Assembly: GCF_001293685.1 (NCBI RefSeq)
Contig: NZ_BCAG01000007.1
Coordinates: forward strand, 62,001-126,000
Direction: 5' to 3'
Length of the DNA stretch: 64,000 nucleotides
DNA from: Desulfatitalea tepidiphila
Lineage (GTDB): Bacteria; Desulfobacterota; Desulfobacteria; Desulfobacterales; Desulfosarcinaceae
Made by a program: the position numbers and the translations under genes. Below are positions 53,931 to 62,421 of this stretch, one piece after another. Below the pieces are notes generated by a model that saw nothing but the letters and a program-made list of their open reading frames with translations, had not been told where the DNA came from and made no database searches. Position 1 is the first letter of the stretch; every line of letters begins with the position of its first letter.

Positions 53931-55163
53931 TTATGGCGCCGTCGGCATGGGCTTTAGCACCAGAAAATAAAGCCGGCCGTGGTGCTTGAGGTGGCCGGCG
54001 GCGGCTTCGGCGCGCACCCCATGCCCCCAGAAAAAGTCGGCCCGGCCAGCGCCGGTGATGGCGCTGCCGGTGTCCTGGGCCAGCACGAATCCATGGTGGG
54101 CCTGCCAGTCCACGATCCGTCCACTTTCGTCCACCCGGGGCGTTGGCAGCGCATCGATATAGGCCAGGGCCGCCAGGGGAAACAAGCCACGATCCACGGC
54201 CAGCGATCGGTTGGGCGTCAGCGAGACGCCCAGGGCGCCCAGCGGTCCCTGGTCGATGGCGCGGAAGAAAATAAAGCGCGGATTGTGGTTCATGATGGCA
54301 TCGGCCTCCTCGGGATGGGCCTTCAGATAATCCCGGATCGCCTGCATGGACATCTTGTCCTTGCTGATTTTGCCCTGGTCGATGAGCAGGCGGCCGATGC
54401 TCCGGTAGGCATGGCCGTTGGATCCGTCAAAATGGATATCGAGCATCTTCCCATCCTCGAACAGCACCTTTCCGGAGCCTTGCACCATCAGGTTGAACAG
54501 ATCCACCTCGTCGCTCAACCAGGCGATGGGCGCAGCCTTGCGATCAAAATCCCGCTCCTGTCGGATCTGCCCCCGATCCGGATAGGGCACCACCGTGCGA
54601 CCGGTATAGCGCCCGACGATACGGCGGCCTTTGAGATCCTGGGCAAACAGGGAAAGATCGATCTCCACCAGGTCGGCCGGCCGGGAGTGGACGGGCACCG
54701 GAAATCGATCCGAGGGGACCCGACTGCCCCGCACGATCGGCTCGTAATAGCCGGTGAACAACACATCTCGCTGCTTGTTGCGTCCGACGGCCTGGTAGAC
54801 GTGGAAACGCTCGCCGATCATGCGGCTCAACCGGACGGCCGTGGGCCGCTGGGCGATCAGATCGGCAAAGGTTTCCAGGGATCGAATCAGGTGAGCCACC
54901 GTGTACCCATCGGTGCCGAAATAGACGATGTGCCCGGGCGGCCGTTTGCGCAGATAGAGCAGGCTCATGGCGATGCCGCGGGCCAACTGGTCGTAGGCCG
55001 CATCGTCGATGAACACGGGGCTGTCGCCCGGTGCAATGCGCACCAGCGCCGTTTCGCGGGTGATGGGTCTCGGCGCGCAGGCCGCCAGGAGGCCCAACAC
55101 CAGCAGAACGGCGCCCAGGCGCACCGCCATCGATTTTCCAGAAGGAAAGGACAGGATTGTCAT
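53931..55163 (-). CDS. mltA: membrane-bound lytic murein transglycosylase A
   Basis: This 410-aa lipoprotein has a signal peptide and lipobox (VLGLLAACAPRP, Cys near 30). The MltA domain shows FTGYYEPIVRGSR near 146 and the 3D-like catalytic segment AQDTGSAITGAGRADFFWGHG near 370, with the catalytic Asp. MltA cleaves peptidoglycan to 1,6-anhydro products. It sits between the Mo-cofactor genes and tatBC on the same strand, 33 bp from moaC. It does not share an obvious function with either. Confidence 0.93.
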   Translation of the reverse strand: MTILSFPSGKSMAVRLGAVLLVLGLLAACAPRPITRETALVRIAPGDSPVFIDDAAYDQLARGIAMSLLYLRKRPPGHIVYFGTDGYTVAHLIRSLETFADLIAQRPTAVRLSRMIGERFHVYQAVGRNKQRDVLFTGYYEPIVRGSRVPSDRFPVPVHSRPADLVEIDLSLFAQDLKGRRIVGRYTGRTVVPYPDRGQIRQERDFDRKAAPIAWLSDEVDLFNLMVQGSGKVLFEDGKMLDIHFDGSNGHAYRSIGRLLIDQGKISKDKMSMQAIRDYLKAHPEEADAIMNHNPRFIFFRAIDQGPLGALGVSLTPNRSLAVDRGLFPLAALAYIDALPTPRVDESGRIVDWQAHHGFVLAQDTGSAITGAGRADFFWGHGVRAEAAAGHLKHHGRLYFLVLKPMPTAP

Positions 55164-55196
55164 AGGGATCGCTTATTCCGGTTGGCGGGCACGGGA

Positions 55197-55688
55197 CTAT
55201 TTCGAAGCAGGGTCATCGCGGGTCCAGGTACCGCTCTTGCCTCCGCTTTTCTCCAAAAGCACGATATCGGTAATGGTCATGGCGCGGTCATAGGCCTTGC
55301 ACATGTCGTAGATCGTCAAGGCGGCGGCCGCTGCGGCCGTCAACGCCTCCATCTCGATACCGGTCTGGGCCGTGACACGCACCACGGCCTCGATGCGGAT
55401 GGCCGCACCCGAAGGTTCGGGAAAAAAATCGACCTGGGCGTGGGTCAGGTTCAACGGATGGCACATGGGGATCCAATCGGCCGTCCGTTTGGCCGCCATG
55501 ACGCCGGCAATGCGCGCCGTCTCCAGGACATTGCCCTTGCGGACGCCCTGATCGCGGATCATCGTAAAGGTGTCCGGCTGCATGTGGATCACGGCCTGGG
55601 CCCGGGCCGATCGGCTGGTGACCGGTTTGGCGGTCACATCCACCATGCGAACGCGTCCCTGGTCATCGATATGGGTCAGCTCGCCCAT
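55197..55688 (-). CDS. moaC: cyclic pyranopterin monophosphate synthase MoaC
   Basis: This 163-aa protein has the MoaC sequence hallmarks THIDDQGRVRMVDVTAKPVT at the N-terminus, PMCHPLNLTHAQVDF near 76, GIEMEALTAAAAAALTIYDM and the C-terminal LLEKSGGKSG. It converts the MoaA product into cPMP in molybdenum cofactor biosynthesis. It follows the moaE-like gene by 8 bp. Confidence 0.95.
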   Translation of the reverse strand: MGELTHIDDQGRVRMVDVTAKPVTSRSARAQAVIHMQPDTFTMIRDQGVRKGNVLETARIAGVMAAKRTADWIPMCHPLNLTHAQVDFFPEPSGAAIRIEAVVRVTAQTGIEMEALTAAAAAALTIYDMCKAYDRAMTITDIVLLEKSGGKSGTWTRDDPASK

Positions 55689-55696
55689 GGCGTCTC

Positions 55697-56059
55697 CTAT
55701 TCGGAAAAGTGTTCGGTCTTTTTGGTCGCTTTGCTCTTGATGGCATTGAGGGTTTCACTCAATGCGGCAATCACGTTTTCGCGGATGTCGCCGGCCACCA
55801 CCAGTCCCATCACATCGTCGCCGACCTTCAACTCCCGGTCGGCGTTGATTTGAACAAGGATCTCGACGACACCCGGAAGGGCCTTTTTTTCCTCGATGAT
55901 CTGCTCCAGGCGCCGTTCGTCCACGGCCACGCGCAGCCCGCGCACGGCCCGGCCATCCCGGGAAGTGGCCCTGACCACGCCTTGGTGGCACAACACCATG
56001 CCGACCTTTTCGTATGCGGGATGAGTTTTGAGCTGTTCGAGCAGGCTATTGAAATCCAT
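55697..56059 (-). CDS. MoaE-like molybdopterin synthase subunit (short form)
   Basis: This 120-aa protein resembles short MoaE-family proteins of anaerobes: VGMVLCHQGVVRATSRDGR near residue 19, VVEILVQINADRELKVGDDV near 64 and GDIRENVIAALSETLNAIKS followed by the KKTE tail. Classical MoaE is about 150 aa with a conserved Lys-Lys-Glu end, and this tail is comparable. It should transfer sulfur to cPMP with MoaD, but no moaD is nearby. It precedes moaC in the operon. Confidence 0.72.
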   Translation of the reverse strand: MDFNSLLEQLKTHPAYEKVGMVLCHQGVVRATSRDGRAVRGLRVAVDERRLEQIIEEKKALPGVVEILVQINADRELKVGDDVMGLVVAGDIRENVIAALSETLNAIKSKATKKTEHFSE

Positions 56060-56126
56060 GGGTTCCTCCTTTGATCAAATGCCTAAAAATACGAAGCAGT
56101 GGCCGAAAACCTTGTCATCCGCCGGA

Positions 56127-56666
56127 TTAACGGTTTGGTCCACCGGCAGGGTTCAAATCCTGCGCGGCGACGCGTCGGGTGCGAATCCGGGATAAAAACC
56201 GATCGAATCGCCACTCCCCGGATGCCAGGAGTTGGGTCAACGGCCGCAGGGCCCGCTTGCCATAAATGCCCGGCAGCGCCACGCATGTTTGACCCGACTC
56301 GTGCAGCACGGCATCCCAGCGGGACTCGAGCGCCTTCATCAACGGCTCGACGCCATCCGATGTCACCGGGTCGACGGCTGCGGCCACGATAATGTGGGGG
56401 TGACTCGCGCTGAAGAGCCCGGCGTGAATGCCGCTGAGCAGCCCCGGCGGTCTATAATGATCGCGGACGATCATCGCATCCCAAGCCAGGCATGCGGATG
56501 GATCGGCCGCCACCACGATGAATTCATCGAACAGTGATGCCATCACGGCAGCCGCCTCGGTCCAACCGGGAACCGGAATGGAGGACTGCGGACGTTCACG
56601 AGCGGCGTCTGGATCCAGGTCGCGGTGGTCTGCGATGAGAACGCCGCTGATCGCGTATCGGTTCAT
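56127..56666 (-). CDS. degenerate MobA-like nucleotidyltransferase
   Basis: The 179-aa protein keeps the MobA framework: SGVLIADHRDL near residue 4, RDHYRPPGLLSGIHAGLFSA near 73 and GIYGKRALRPLTQLL near 135. However, the GTP-binding loop LxGGxSxRMGxDK is replaced (ADHRDLDPDAARERP), and the Mg-binding DMP motif reads VDPVTSDG. It may therefore not transfer GMP. The start is ATG 56666 or GTG 56678. It follows the pqiC-like gene by 13 bp but belongs by function with moaC and the moaE-like gene downstream. Confidence 0.7.
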   Translation of the reverse strand: MNRYAISGVLIADHRDLDPDAARERPQSSIPVPGWTEAAAVMASLFDEFIVVAADPSACLAWDAMIVRDHYRPPGLLSGIHAGLFSASHPHIIVAAAVDPVTSDGVEPLMKALESRWDAVLHESGQTCVALPGIYGKRALRPLTQLLASGEWRFDRFLSRIRTRRVAAQDLNPAGGPNR

Positions 56667-56679
56667 GGGTGAATCCACT

Positions 56680-57282
56680 TTACGGCCGGCTGAGCCTTTC
56701 GGCGATGTCGCTGCTCAGGGAGGCCAGAAGCCGGCTCTGGGCGGCCGTCAAGTCGGCATAGCTGCCGCCGGCCGCGGCTTCTTCCAAATGGACGGTCCAT
56801 GTTTCGGGGGATTGCCGGTCGTCTTGCCGGACCAGAGTGACCGCGGCAAGCAGGCGCACCGCGTTTCCGGAGCCGGCCTCGAAGCGGTAGATGTCCATGC
56901 GGAGGGTGACATCGGGTTGAAAGTCGCCGGGCCACGGCAGGCGTGCGATGCGCCGCACCCCGGTGAGGGTCATCAGGTTTTCGATCAGGACCCGCTGGAT
57001 CTCGTCCTCCAGCGCGCCGGCCCAGCGGTGGTATTCGTCGACGCGCAGCCGGTTGGGCTGGGGACGGATGACGATCTGGGGCCGGTCGAGATAGGCCGGC
57101 AGGGTCACCCGACCGATACCGATGGCTGGGTCGTGCTGGAAAAGGGTGATCGATCCGGATGGATCGCCGGCCACGGCCTCGAGGCCATAAAAGGTGACGG
57201 CCGACGAAGAGGTGGTGCAACCCGTTGCCATCCAGGCCAGCAGCAGGGCTGACAAGACGTAAAGACCGGCGCGCATGTTCAC
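56680..57282 (-). CDS. pqiC: PqiC-family outer-membrane lipoprotein
   Basis: This 200-aa lipoprotein has signal peptide LSALLLAWMATGC with the lipobox Cys near residue 22. The DUF330/ABC-transport-auxiliary domain shows FYGLEAV, IGIGRVTLPAYLDRPQIVIR and RVDEYHRWAGALEDEIQRVL. PqiC anchors PqiB needles to the outer membrane. The start GTG overlaps the pqiB stop (GTGA); ATG 57276 is an alternative. Confidence 0.88.
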   Translation of the reverse strand: MNMRAGLYVLSALLLAWMATGCTTSSSAVTFYGLEAVAGDPSGSITLFQHDPAIGIGRVTLPAYLDRPQIVIRPQPNRLRVDEYHRWAGALEDEIQRVLIENLMTLTGVRRIARLPWPGDFQPDVTLRMDIYRFEAGSGNAVRLLAAVTLVRQDDRQSPETWTVHLEEAAAGGSYADLTAAQSRLLASLSSDIAERLSRP

Positions 57283-58967
57283 GGCTGTGGATCTCCTTTC
57301 CCGAAAACGAGGGCTTCCGGATTGCGCTGCAGATAGTCGGCCAGAACGGAAATCGCCTGGGCGGCCTTGGCCAGCTGCTTCATCAGCGTCTGCAGCTCAT
57401 AGGTCAGCGGCCCGGAACCGCTGGCCAGATGTTCGGCGGCGGTCATGGCCCGTTCGGCCTCTGTGAGGGTGCGATTCAATTGTACCAGCGCCTGGTCGAT
57501 CTTGGGCGCGGTGTCCTGGTTCAGCCCGGCGGTGAACCGGCTGATCTGATCCAGGCTGCGACGCAGGCCGCGGATCGCTTCGACCAGGTCTTCGGAACCG
57601 ACCAGGGTATTGATATTCTTGAGGCTCTGGCTCAGGTCGCGGCCGATCTGCGCCACCGGCACCTTTTCCAGTTCACCGGCGAATCGGGCCAGACTGGCGG
57701 CGATCTCTTCAGTGGATCCGGGCACCGTGGGAATTACCGCGAAGGGCCCGTTGTGCATCAACCTGGCCCGAGGCGCCTCCGGATCCATGCTCAAATTGAC
57801 GAACATCTGGCCGGTCAACAACGATCCGGTACGCAATTGGGCCCGCAGCCCCTTGGCGATCAATTTGGCGATCATCGCTTCGCCGTCGCCGTTCATATGG
57901 CCCTTCACATCGATGCGGTCCGGTTCGATGGCCAGGAGCACGGGAATCCGAAACTGCAGGTTCTTCTGGTCGAACTCCAGCCGGATGTTCACCACCTCGC
58001 CCACCTTGATACCGCTGAACTCAACGGGGGCATGCTTCTTGAGGCCGCGCACCGCTTCGTCGAAATAGGCCACGATGTAGTGGCGCTCCGTATACTGGGG
58101 ATCATCGATCTGGTCCTTGCTGGCGTACAAATGAAACGTGTGCCGCTCGTCGGCCACATCGCCGGGTTTCAGGTTGGTCGGGGTCTCATAGGCGATGCCG
58201 CCGATCAACAGGGTCATTACCGATTCGGTGTTGAGTTTGACGCCGTCGGCGCCCATGGAGACGTTCAGGCCGCTGGCATCCCAGAAGCGGGTGTTCTTGT
58301 GCACCCGGTCGTGGTGAGGGTCGTTGATGAAGACGCGGATATCCACCGCGGAGCCGTCCTCGGTCATGTGGTAGCTGACCACCTGGCCCACCCGGATCTG
58401 GCGATAGTAGACCGGCGACCCGATGTCCAGGGAGCCCAACCGCTCGGCCCTGAGATTGAAATAGCCGCCCGGCGTGTCCATGGTCACCGCCGGGGGCGTC
58501 TCCAGCCCCACGAAGGTGCTGGCCGGCTTGCCCGGCTGCCCGGGGTCCATGCCGATGTACGCACCGGAGAACAGGGTGCTCAAGCCCGACACCTGGCCGG
58601 CCGCCACCCGGGCGCGCACCACCCAGAAACGGGTGTTTTCGGTCAGATAGTCTTCGATATCCTTGACCATTTTGGCGGTCACAGTCACTTCCTTCAGGTC
58701 TTTTCCCAGGCGGATGGCCTCGACCCGGCCAATTTCGACCTCCTTGTAACGGATCTTGGTTTTTCCGGCCTCCAGCCCTTCGGCGGTATGGAAGGCGATA
58801 CGGATAGTGGGGCCGGCCTCGGTGATGGCCTTGACGGCCAACCCCACGCCCACCAGGGCGGCCACGAGGGGGATGAGCCAGATCAGTCCGAACCGCTTAT
58901 CGGGCCGGATCACCGCCTGGGGTACATGTTCCAGACCGGAAGAGGCCTCTTTTTCCGCATCGCTCAT
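57279..58967 (-). CDS. pqiB: PqiB-type MCE protein (intermembrane lipid transport)
   Basis: This 562-aa protein has one N-terminal helix (FGLIWLIPLVAALVGVGLAV) and three MCE repeats, starting with TIRIAFHTAEGLEAGKTKIR, GSPVYYRQIRVGQVVSYHM and ARVAAGQ/FSGIKVGEVVNIRL. A long coiled-coil C-terminus (IDQALVQLNRTLTEAERAMT) forms the needle. PqiB hexamers bridge the periplasm for lipid transport. The start at 58967 overlaps the pqiA2 stop (ATGA). The order pqiA-pqiB-pqiC matches E. coli. Confidence 0.9.
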   Translation of the reverse strand: MSDAEKEASSGLEHVPQAVIRPDKRFGLIWLIPLVAALVGVGLAVKAITEAGPTIRIAFHTAEGLEAGKTKIRYKEVEIGRVEAIRLGKDLKEVTVTAKMVKDIEDYLTENTRFWVVRARVAAGQVSGLSTLFSGAYIGMDPGQPGKPASTFVGLETPPAVTMDTPGGYFNLRAERLGSLDIGSPVYYRQIRVGQVVSYHMTEDGSAVDIRVFINDPHHDRVHKNTRFWDASGLNVSMGADGVKLNTESVMTLLIGGIAYETPTNLKPGDVADERHTFHLYASKDQIDDPQYTERHYIVAYFDEAVRGLKKHAPVEFSGIKVGEVVNIRLEFDQKNLQFRIPVLLAIEPDRIDVKGHMNGDGEAMIAKLIAKGLRAQLRTGSLLTGQMFVNLSMDPEAPRARLMHNGPFAVIPTVPGSTEEIAASLARFAGELEKVPVAQIGRDLSQSLKNINTLVGSEDLVEAIRGLRRSLDQISRFTAGLNQDTAPKIDQALVQLNRTLTEAERAMTAAEHLASGSGPLTYELQTLMKQLAKAAQAISVLADYLQRNPEALVFGKGDPQP

Positions 58968-59590
58968 TCGTGTTTCTCCATGACATCCCAGATCATCCGC
59001 GGATCGAAACTGTTGGCTGCAAACATGGTGAGCACTACCACGGCCCCGAAAAAAACAGCCCCCAATCCAGCGTCGATATCGGCCAGACGCCCCAGGTTCA
59101 ACAAGGCGACCATCACCGCAACCACATAGATATCCACCATGGACCAGCGGCCGATGGCTTCTATGATGCGATAAAGGCGGGTGCGCTCCTGGGGATGGCG
59201 ACGGGACCGCCGCTGGACCGAAATCAGCAGGTAGCCCAGCACCACCAGTTTCAAGGCCGGCACCACCACACTGGCCACGAAGATGATCAGCGCGATGTGC
59301 CAGCTGCCGGTGCGCATGAAATAAAAGACGCCGCTGAGGATCGTATCGGCCTGGCTTTTTCCCAGGTAGGTCATATGGGTCACCGGCAGCACGTTGGCCG
59401 GGACATACAGCACGAGGGCCGCAATCACCAGGGCCCAGGTGCGAGCCAGGCTGCTGGGCTTGCGCCGGTGCAGGCGGGCGCCGCAACGCGGGCAGACCGG
59501 GCGGGCGGTAAGCTCCTGACCATCGAGCCGGGACAGCAGGCCACAGACCTGGCAGCAGGCCAGGCCCGCCTTTTGGGCCGTCAACGGCAC
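58964..59590 (-). CDS. PqiA-type membrane protein, second half
   Basis: This 208-aa protein has a zinc-ribbon-like head (CCQVCGLLSRL; CPRCGARLHRRKPS) and a four-helix PqiA domain (WALVIAALVLYVPANVLPVT; DTILSGVFYFMRTGSWHIAL). In E. coli PqiA both halves form one protein; here they are separate genes. GTG 59590 (MPLTAQKAGL) is the best available start, 11 bases beyond the preceding stop. No strong ribosome site is visible, so translational coupling is likely. Confidence 0.82.
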   Translation of the reverse strand: MPLTAQKAGLACCQVCGLLSRLDGQELTARPVCPRCGARLHRRKPSSLARTWALVIAALVLYVPANVLPVTHMTYLGKSQADTILSGVFYFMRTGSWHIALIIFVASVVVPALKLVVLGYLLISVQRRSRRHPQERTRLYRIIEAIGRWSMVDIYVVAVMVALLNLGRLADIDAGLGAVFFGAVVVLTMFAANSFDPRMIWDVMEKHE

Positions 59591-59601
59591 GACGACATAC
59601 G

Positions 59602-60204
59602 TCAGGGGGTAATCTTCACGCGGTCCCATACGATGTCCGGATCCAAGGATGCGGCCGTGGCCGCGACGACGAAAATTAGGGCCAGAAAGGCATACAGAGC
59701 AGCGCCCGGAATCACCGTCGCCATGCCGGCCAGCTTGACGATGGAGACGAGAATGCCCAGCAGAAACACCTCGGTCATACCCCACGGCTGCAAGGCTCGG
59801 ATCACGCGAAAGACGCCGGCCATGCCCCAGGGTGTGCGATCGAACTTGAGCGGCAGCAGCATGTAAATCAGCCCGGTCAATTCCAGCAGGGGAAAAGCGA
59901 TGCCGGTGGCCATCACCAGCAGGGCGATGGGCACCATGCCCTGGCGGTAAAGTTCCATCACGCCAGTCACCAGATTGGTCTCCTGGGTCTGTCCTTCGAA
60001 TTTGAGGGTCAGAAACGGACTCAGGTTGGCGATGATGAAAAGAATCAGACCGCATACGGCCATGGCCAAAGTGCGATCGAGACTGTTGCGGCGGCTGCGG
60101 TAGAGGACGGTCCCGCAACGCGAACAGGTGGCCACACCAGCCGGCGGCAGCGGCTGCCGGCGGTGAAGCAGATCGCAATCATGGCATGCTATATAGGAAT
60201 TCAA
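59602..60204 (-). CDS. PqiA-type membrane protein, first half
   Basis: This 200-aa protein has the first zinc-ribbon-like motif (IACHDCDLLHRRQ; CSRCGTVLYRSRRNS) and four helices of a PqiA domain (PFLTLKFEGQTQETNLVTGV; TEVFLLGILVSIVKLAGMAT). The start is TTG 60204, because no ATG gives the conserved N-terminus. Together with the next gene it equals one E. coli-type PqiA. It opens the pqiA-pqiA-pqiB-pqiC operon, whose promoter was not found. Confidence 0.84.
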   Translation of the reverse strand: MNSYIACHDCDLLHRRQPLPPAGVATCSRCGTVLYRSRRNSLDRTLAMAVCGLILFIIANLSPFLTLKFEGQTQETNLVTGVMELYRQGMVPIALLVMATGIAFPLLELTGLIYMLLPLKFDRTPWGMAGVFRVIRALQPWGMTEVFLLGILVSIVKLAGMATVIPGAALYAFLALIFVVAATAASLDPDIVWDRVKITP

Positions 60205-60253
60205 TGTCTTACACTATGATCTTCCAATGAAGCCGGGTGAGAATATGATGCCC

Positions 60254-61258
60254 TTATACGGCACTTTTCAACATTTTGTAAAGCTGCCGCTCGTTTTCGC
60301 CGCATGCTTTCAGGAGCGGCGCGACCTCGGCCGGATCGGTTCCATTCTTGCTTTTGACGATGCGGGCGCATGCCAGCGCAAAGTCGCGCCAGGCATCGCC
60401 GGCGGCGGTCATGCGGGCCGAGGCCTCCTGCAGGGCCGGCCATCCGGTGATCTGGTAAGCCTCCTGCAGAAACGACGCATACATGAAACGAAACCCGCCG
60501 CCGCCGGTGCCGATCTCCTCCTGCATGCGCACGATGTTGCCCAAAAACAACCGCGTGTACCGCCCATCCCCCCGGGCCGACAGGCGCGTTACGCGCCGGG
60601 CCAGGTGGTTGATGCCTTTGACGCCGATCCAGGGCACCGGCGCATAGAGCATCATGTTCACCGTCTTTTTGATCGCCTTTCGGATCAATTTGACCAGATC
60701 CAGATCCTCGGCTTCCGGCACCTCGATCGGATAGTGGGTCAGCCCCTGGGGGGCGCTCAGTCCCTTGGCAAAGCGGGCCAGTTTCAAATCGGCGGCCTTG
60801 ATGCGCTGGATTTTGTCAAAGACCGGGTCGCTGACCAGGTATTCGTCCTCCTGCCTGCCCACCACGATGATGTTGTGCGCGTTGAACTGAAAGCGCATCT
60901 CGGGTGGGAAGTAGGTGGTGTGGTAGGCTGAGGTCTGAAGTCCGACCAGTTGACTGGCGGCCAGGTGATCGTCGAGCTCCTGCATGGCCTGGTCCGGATT
61001 TTTGTAGCGCTTTCGCAGATAGGCGGCGCCCAGGCGCTTGGGCAGGGTCTTGACGATATGGCCGGGGAACATGCGGTAGGACACCAGCGGCATGTTGCCG
61101 AACTTCATGAACGGCAGAAAGGCAAAACACAAAGCGCCGGAAAGGCCGAACACCATGGGTTCGGAGAGATGCAGGCCTTTGTGCTTCAACAAGGTGGACA
61201 TGACACCGCTTTCGCAGTGGGCAAAGTGCTGGTGCTCAAAATCATGAATCAGGTTCAA
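60254..61258 (-). CDS. BtrH N-terminal-domain protein (DUF4872-type)
   Basis: The 334-aa protein begins NLIHDFEHQHFAHCESGVMS, the BtrH_N cysteine-peptidase-like fold with a catalytic-type Cys near residue 15. It continues with HNIIVVGRQEDEYLVSDP near 128, which has the His-Asp spacing of these acyltransferase-like proteins, and a helical C-terminal half. BtrH in butirosin biosynthesis moves an acyl group from a carrier protein to the antibiotic. The start is TTG 61258, overlapping the upstream gene by 17 bp. A carrier-linked role is inferred only. Confidence 0.78.
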   Translation of the reverse strand: MNLIHDFEHQHFAHCESGVMSTLLKHKGLHLSEPMVFGLSGALCFAFLPFMKFGNMPLVSYRMFPGHIVKTLPKRLGAAYLRKRYKNPDQAMQELDDHLAASQLVGLQTSAYHTTYFPPEMRFQFNAHNIIVVGRQEDEYLVSDPVFDKIQRIKAADLKLARFAKGLSAPQGLTHYPIEVPEAEDLDLVKLIRKAIKKTVNMMLYAPVPWIGVKGINHLARRVTRLSARGDGRYTRLFLGNIVRMQEEIGTGGGGFRFMYASFLQEAYQITGWPALQEASARMTAAGDAWRDFALACARIVKSKNGTDPAEVAPLLKACGENERQLYKMLKSAV

Positions 61259-61667
61259 TATCGGTCGTCTCCTTAAAGTGCGTCAGGGCGCTCAGGTCGA
61301 TGCGAAACAGGTCGGCATACTGCTGGAGCCGGGCAACGCTCAGTCTTTTAAATACCTTGGGCTTGAGGTGGCGCCGTATTTGCCACTGCCATAACCCCAT
61401 GGAGCGAGCCAGGCTGGGCAGATCCATCAAGCGCCGGTAGAGAAAAAATTCGATGGGCGAGGTCTTACCCTGCAACACCCGCCGCTTGGCATCGGCGGCC
61501 AGGGCATCGAAATCCTCGAGCACATCTCGCAGCACCACCTCTTCCACGTCCCAGCCGCTCGTCGCGGTTTTGATATAGCGCCCGCGCTCGTCCACGGCAT
61601 AGACCGCTTTGGTACCATAACCCTTGAAGGTTGGGTTGTCATCCTGTGGCACATCTTCTATTTTCAT
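61242..61667 (-). CDS. uncharacterised protein upstream of the BtrH-type gene
   Basis: I do not recognise this 141-aa soluble protein. It has an acidic N-terminus (MKIEDVPQDDNPTFKGYGTK), a beta-rich segment GTKAVYAVDERGRYIKTATS and a helical, basic C-terminal half (SMGLWQWQIRRHLKPKVFKR; LSVARLQQYADLF). The tail may be an HTH-like fold. It is translationally coupled to the BtrH-type gene by a 17-bp overlap, so they should act together. No signal peptide. Confidence 0.75.
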   Translation of the reverse strand: MKIEDVPQDDNPTFKGYGTKAVYAVDERGRYIKTATSGWDVEEVVLRDVLEDFDALAADAKRRVLQGKTSPIEFFLYRRLMDLPSLARSMGLWQWQIRRHLKPKVFKRLSVARLQQYADLFRIDLSALTHFKETTDIEPDS

Positions 61668-61870
61668 CGACTCACCCCGAACGTGCCGGCCATTCGAATG
61701 CCTTTACAGGCCCGTCGAATTGCCGTATAACGCCCTCGATATCTTTAATTACCAAGGATTTCAACATAAAATCGGTTTATCGATCCAGATGCGGCCCAGA
61801 TGCGGCGCCCCAAACCGACCGCCGCCGGACCGAAAGCCTCAATCAACGTCAATCAATGTCAATCAAATAG

Positions 61871-62329
61871 ATGAACGCGCCCTACGCCATCGAAGATGTG
61901 ATACCCCACCGCGGGCGGATGCGCCTGATCGATACCATCCTCAGCGTGGATTCGGATCAGGCCGTCACCCAGGCGACGGTACGGGCCGACTGGCCGCTGA
62001 TCACGCCGGACGGCGTCCATCCGATCATTCTGATCGAGCTGGCCGCCCAGACGGCCGCCGTCAGTTCGGGCCGGTCCCACGCGCAGGAACCGGATGGCGA
62101 GCAGCGGCCCGCCGGTGGATGGCTGGTGGGCATCAAACGGGCCGAATTTACCATTGACCGCATCCCCGTCGACACCTGCATCACCATTCGCAGCCAAAAC
62201 CGCATAGCCGTGGATCAGTACCGGGAGATCAGTGCAGTGGCCAGTATCGGGGACCAACTCATCGGCGAGGTGCAGTTCCAGGTGCTCCAGGCAGGCAAAA
62301 CCCAGTTCAGCGACCTCACCCCCACCTGA
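61871..62329 (+). CDS. hot-dog-fold (FabZ/ApeP-like) dehydratase
   Basis: This 152-aa protein has EDVIPHRGRMRLIDTILS near residue 8, where PHR(G/P)xM is the FabZ-type signature with the catalytic His. ILIELAAQTAAVSSG near 54 holds the second catalytic region with Glu. It is closer to ApeP-type dehydratases of aryl polyene clusters than to housekeeping FabZ. It is divergent from the BtrH-type pair with a 200-bp gap that may contain shared control. No ketosynthase is in the window. Confidence 0.82.
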   Translation: MNAPYAIEDVIPHRGRMRLIDTILSVDSDQAVTQATVRADWPLITPDGVHPIILIELAAQTAAVSSGRSHAQEPDGEQRPAGGWLVGIKRAEFTIDRIPVDTCITIRSQNRIAVDQYREISAVASIGDQLIGEVQFQVLQAGKTQFSDLTPT

Positions 62330-62421
62330 TCCAATCCTTAAAAGCGACGCCTGTCCGCACCAGCCCACATATAGAAAATGCACTTTGAGAATATCATACT
62401 TCGGGAAGTATTACGCCGGTG

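Noticed and set aside
53979-55853. 624-codon open frame on the plus strand
   Set aside because: It is antisense to mltA and moaC, both firmly identified. No domain is recognisable.
56140-56170. tRNA-like T-arm (GCAGGGTTCAAATCCTGC)
   Set aside because: The loop is one base too long for a normal T-arm, no acceptor or anticodon stem can be built around it, and it lies in the 3' end of the MobA-like coding sequence.
57279-59486. 735-codon version of PqiB
   Set aside because: The extra N-terminal part is out-of-frame translation of the second PqiA gene. The ATG at 58967 overlaps the PqiA stop and begins the true protein.
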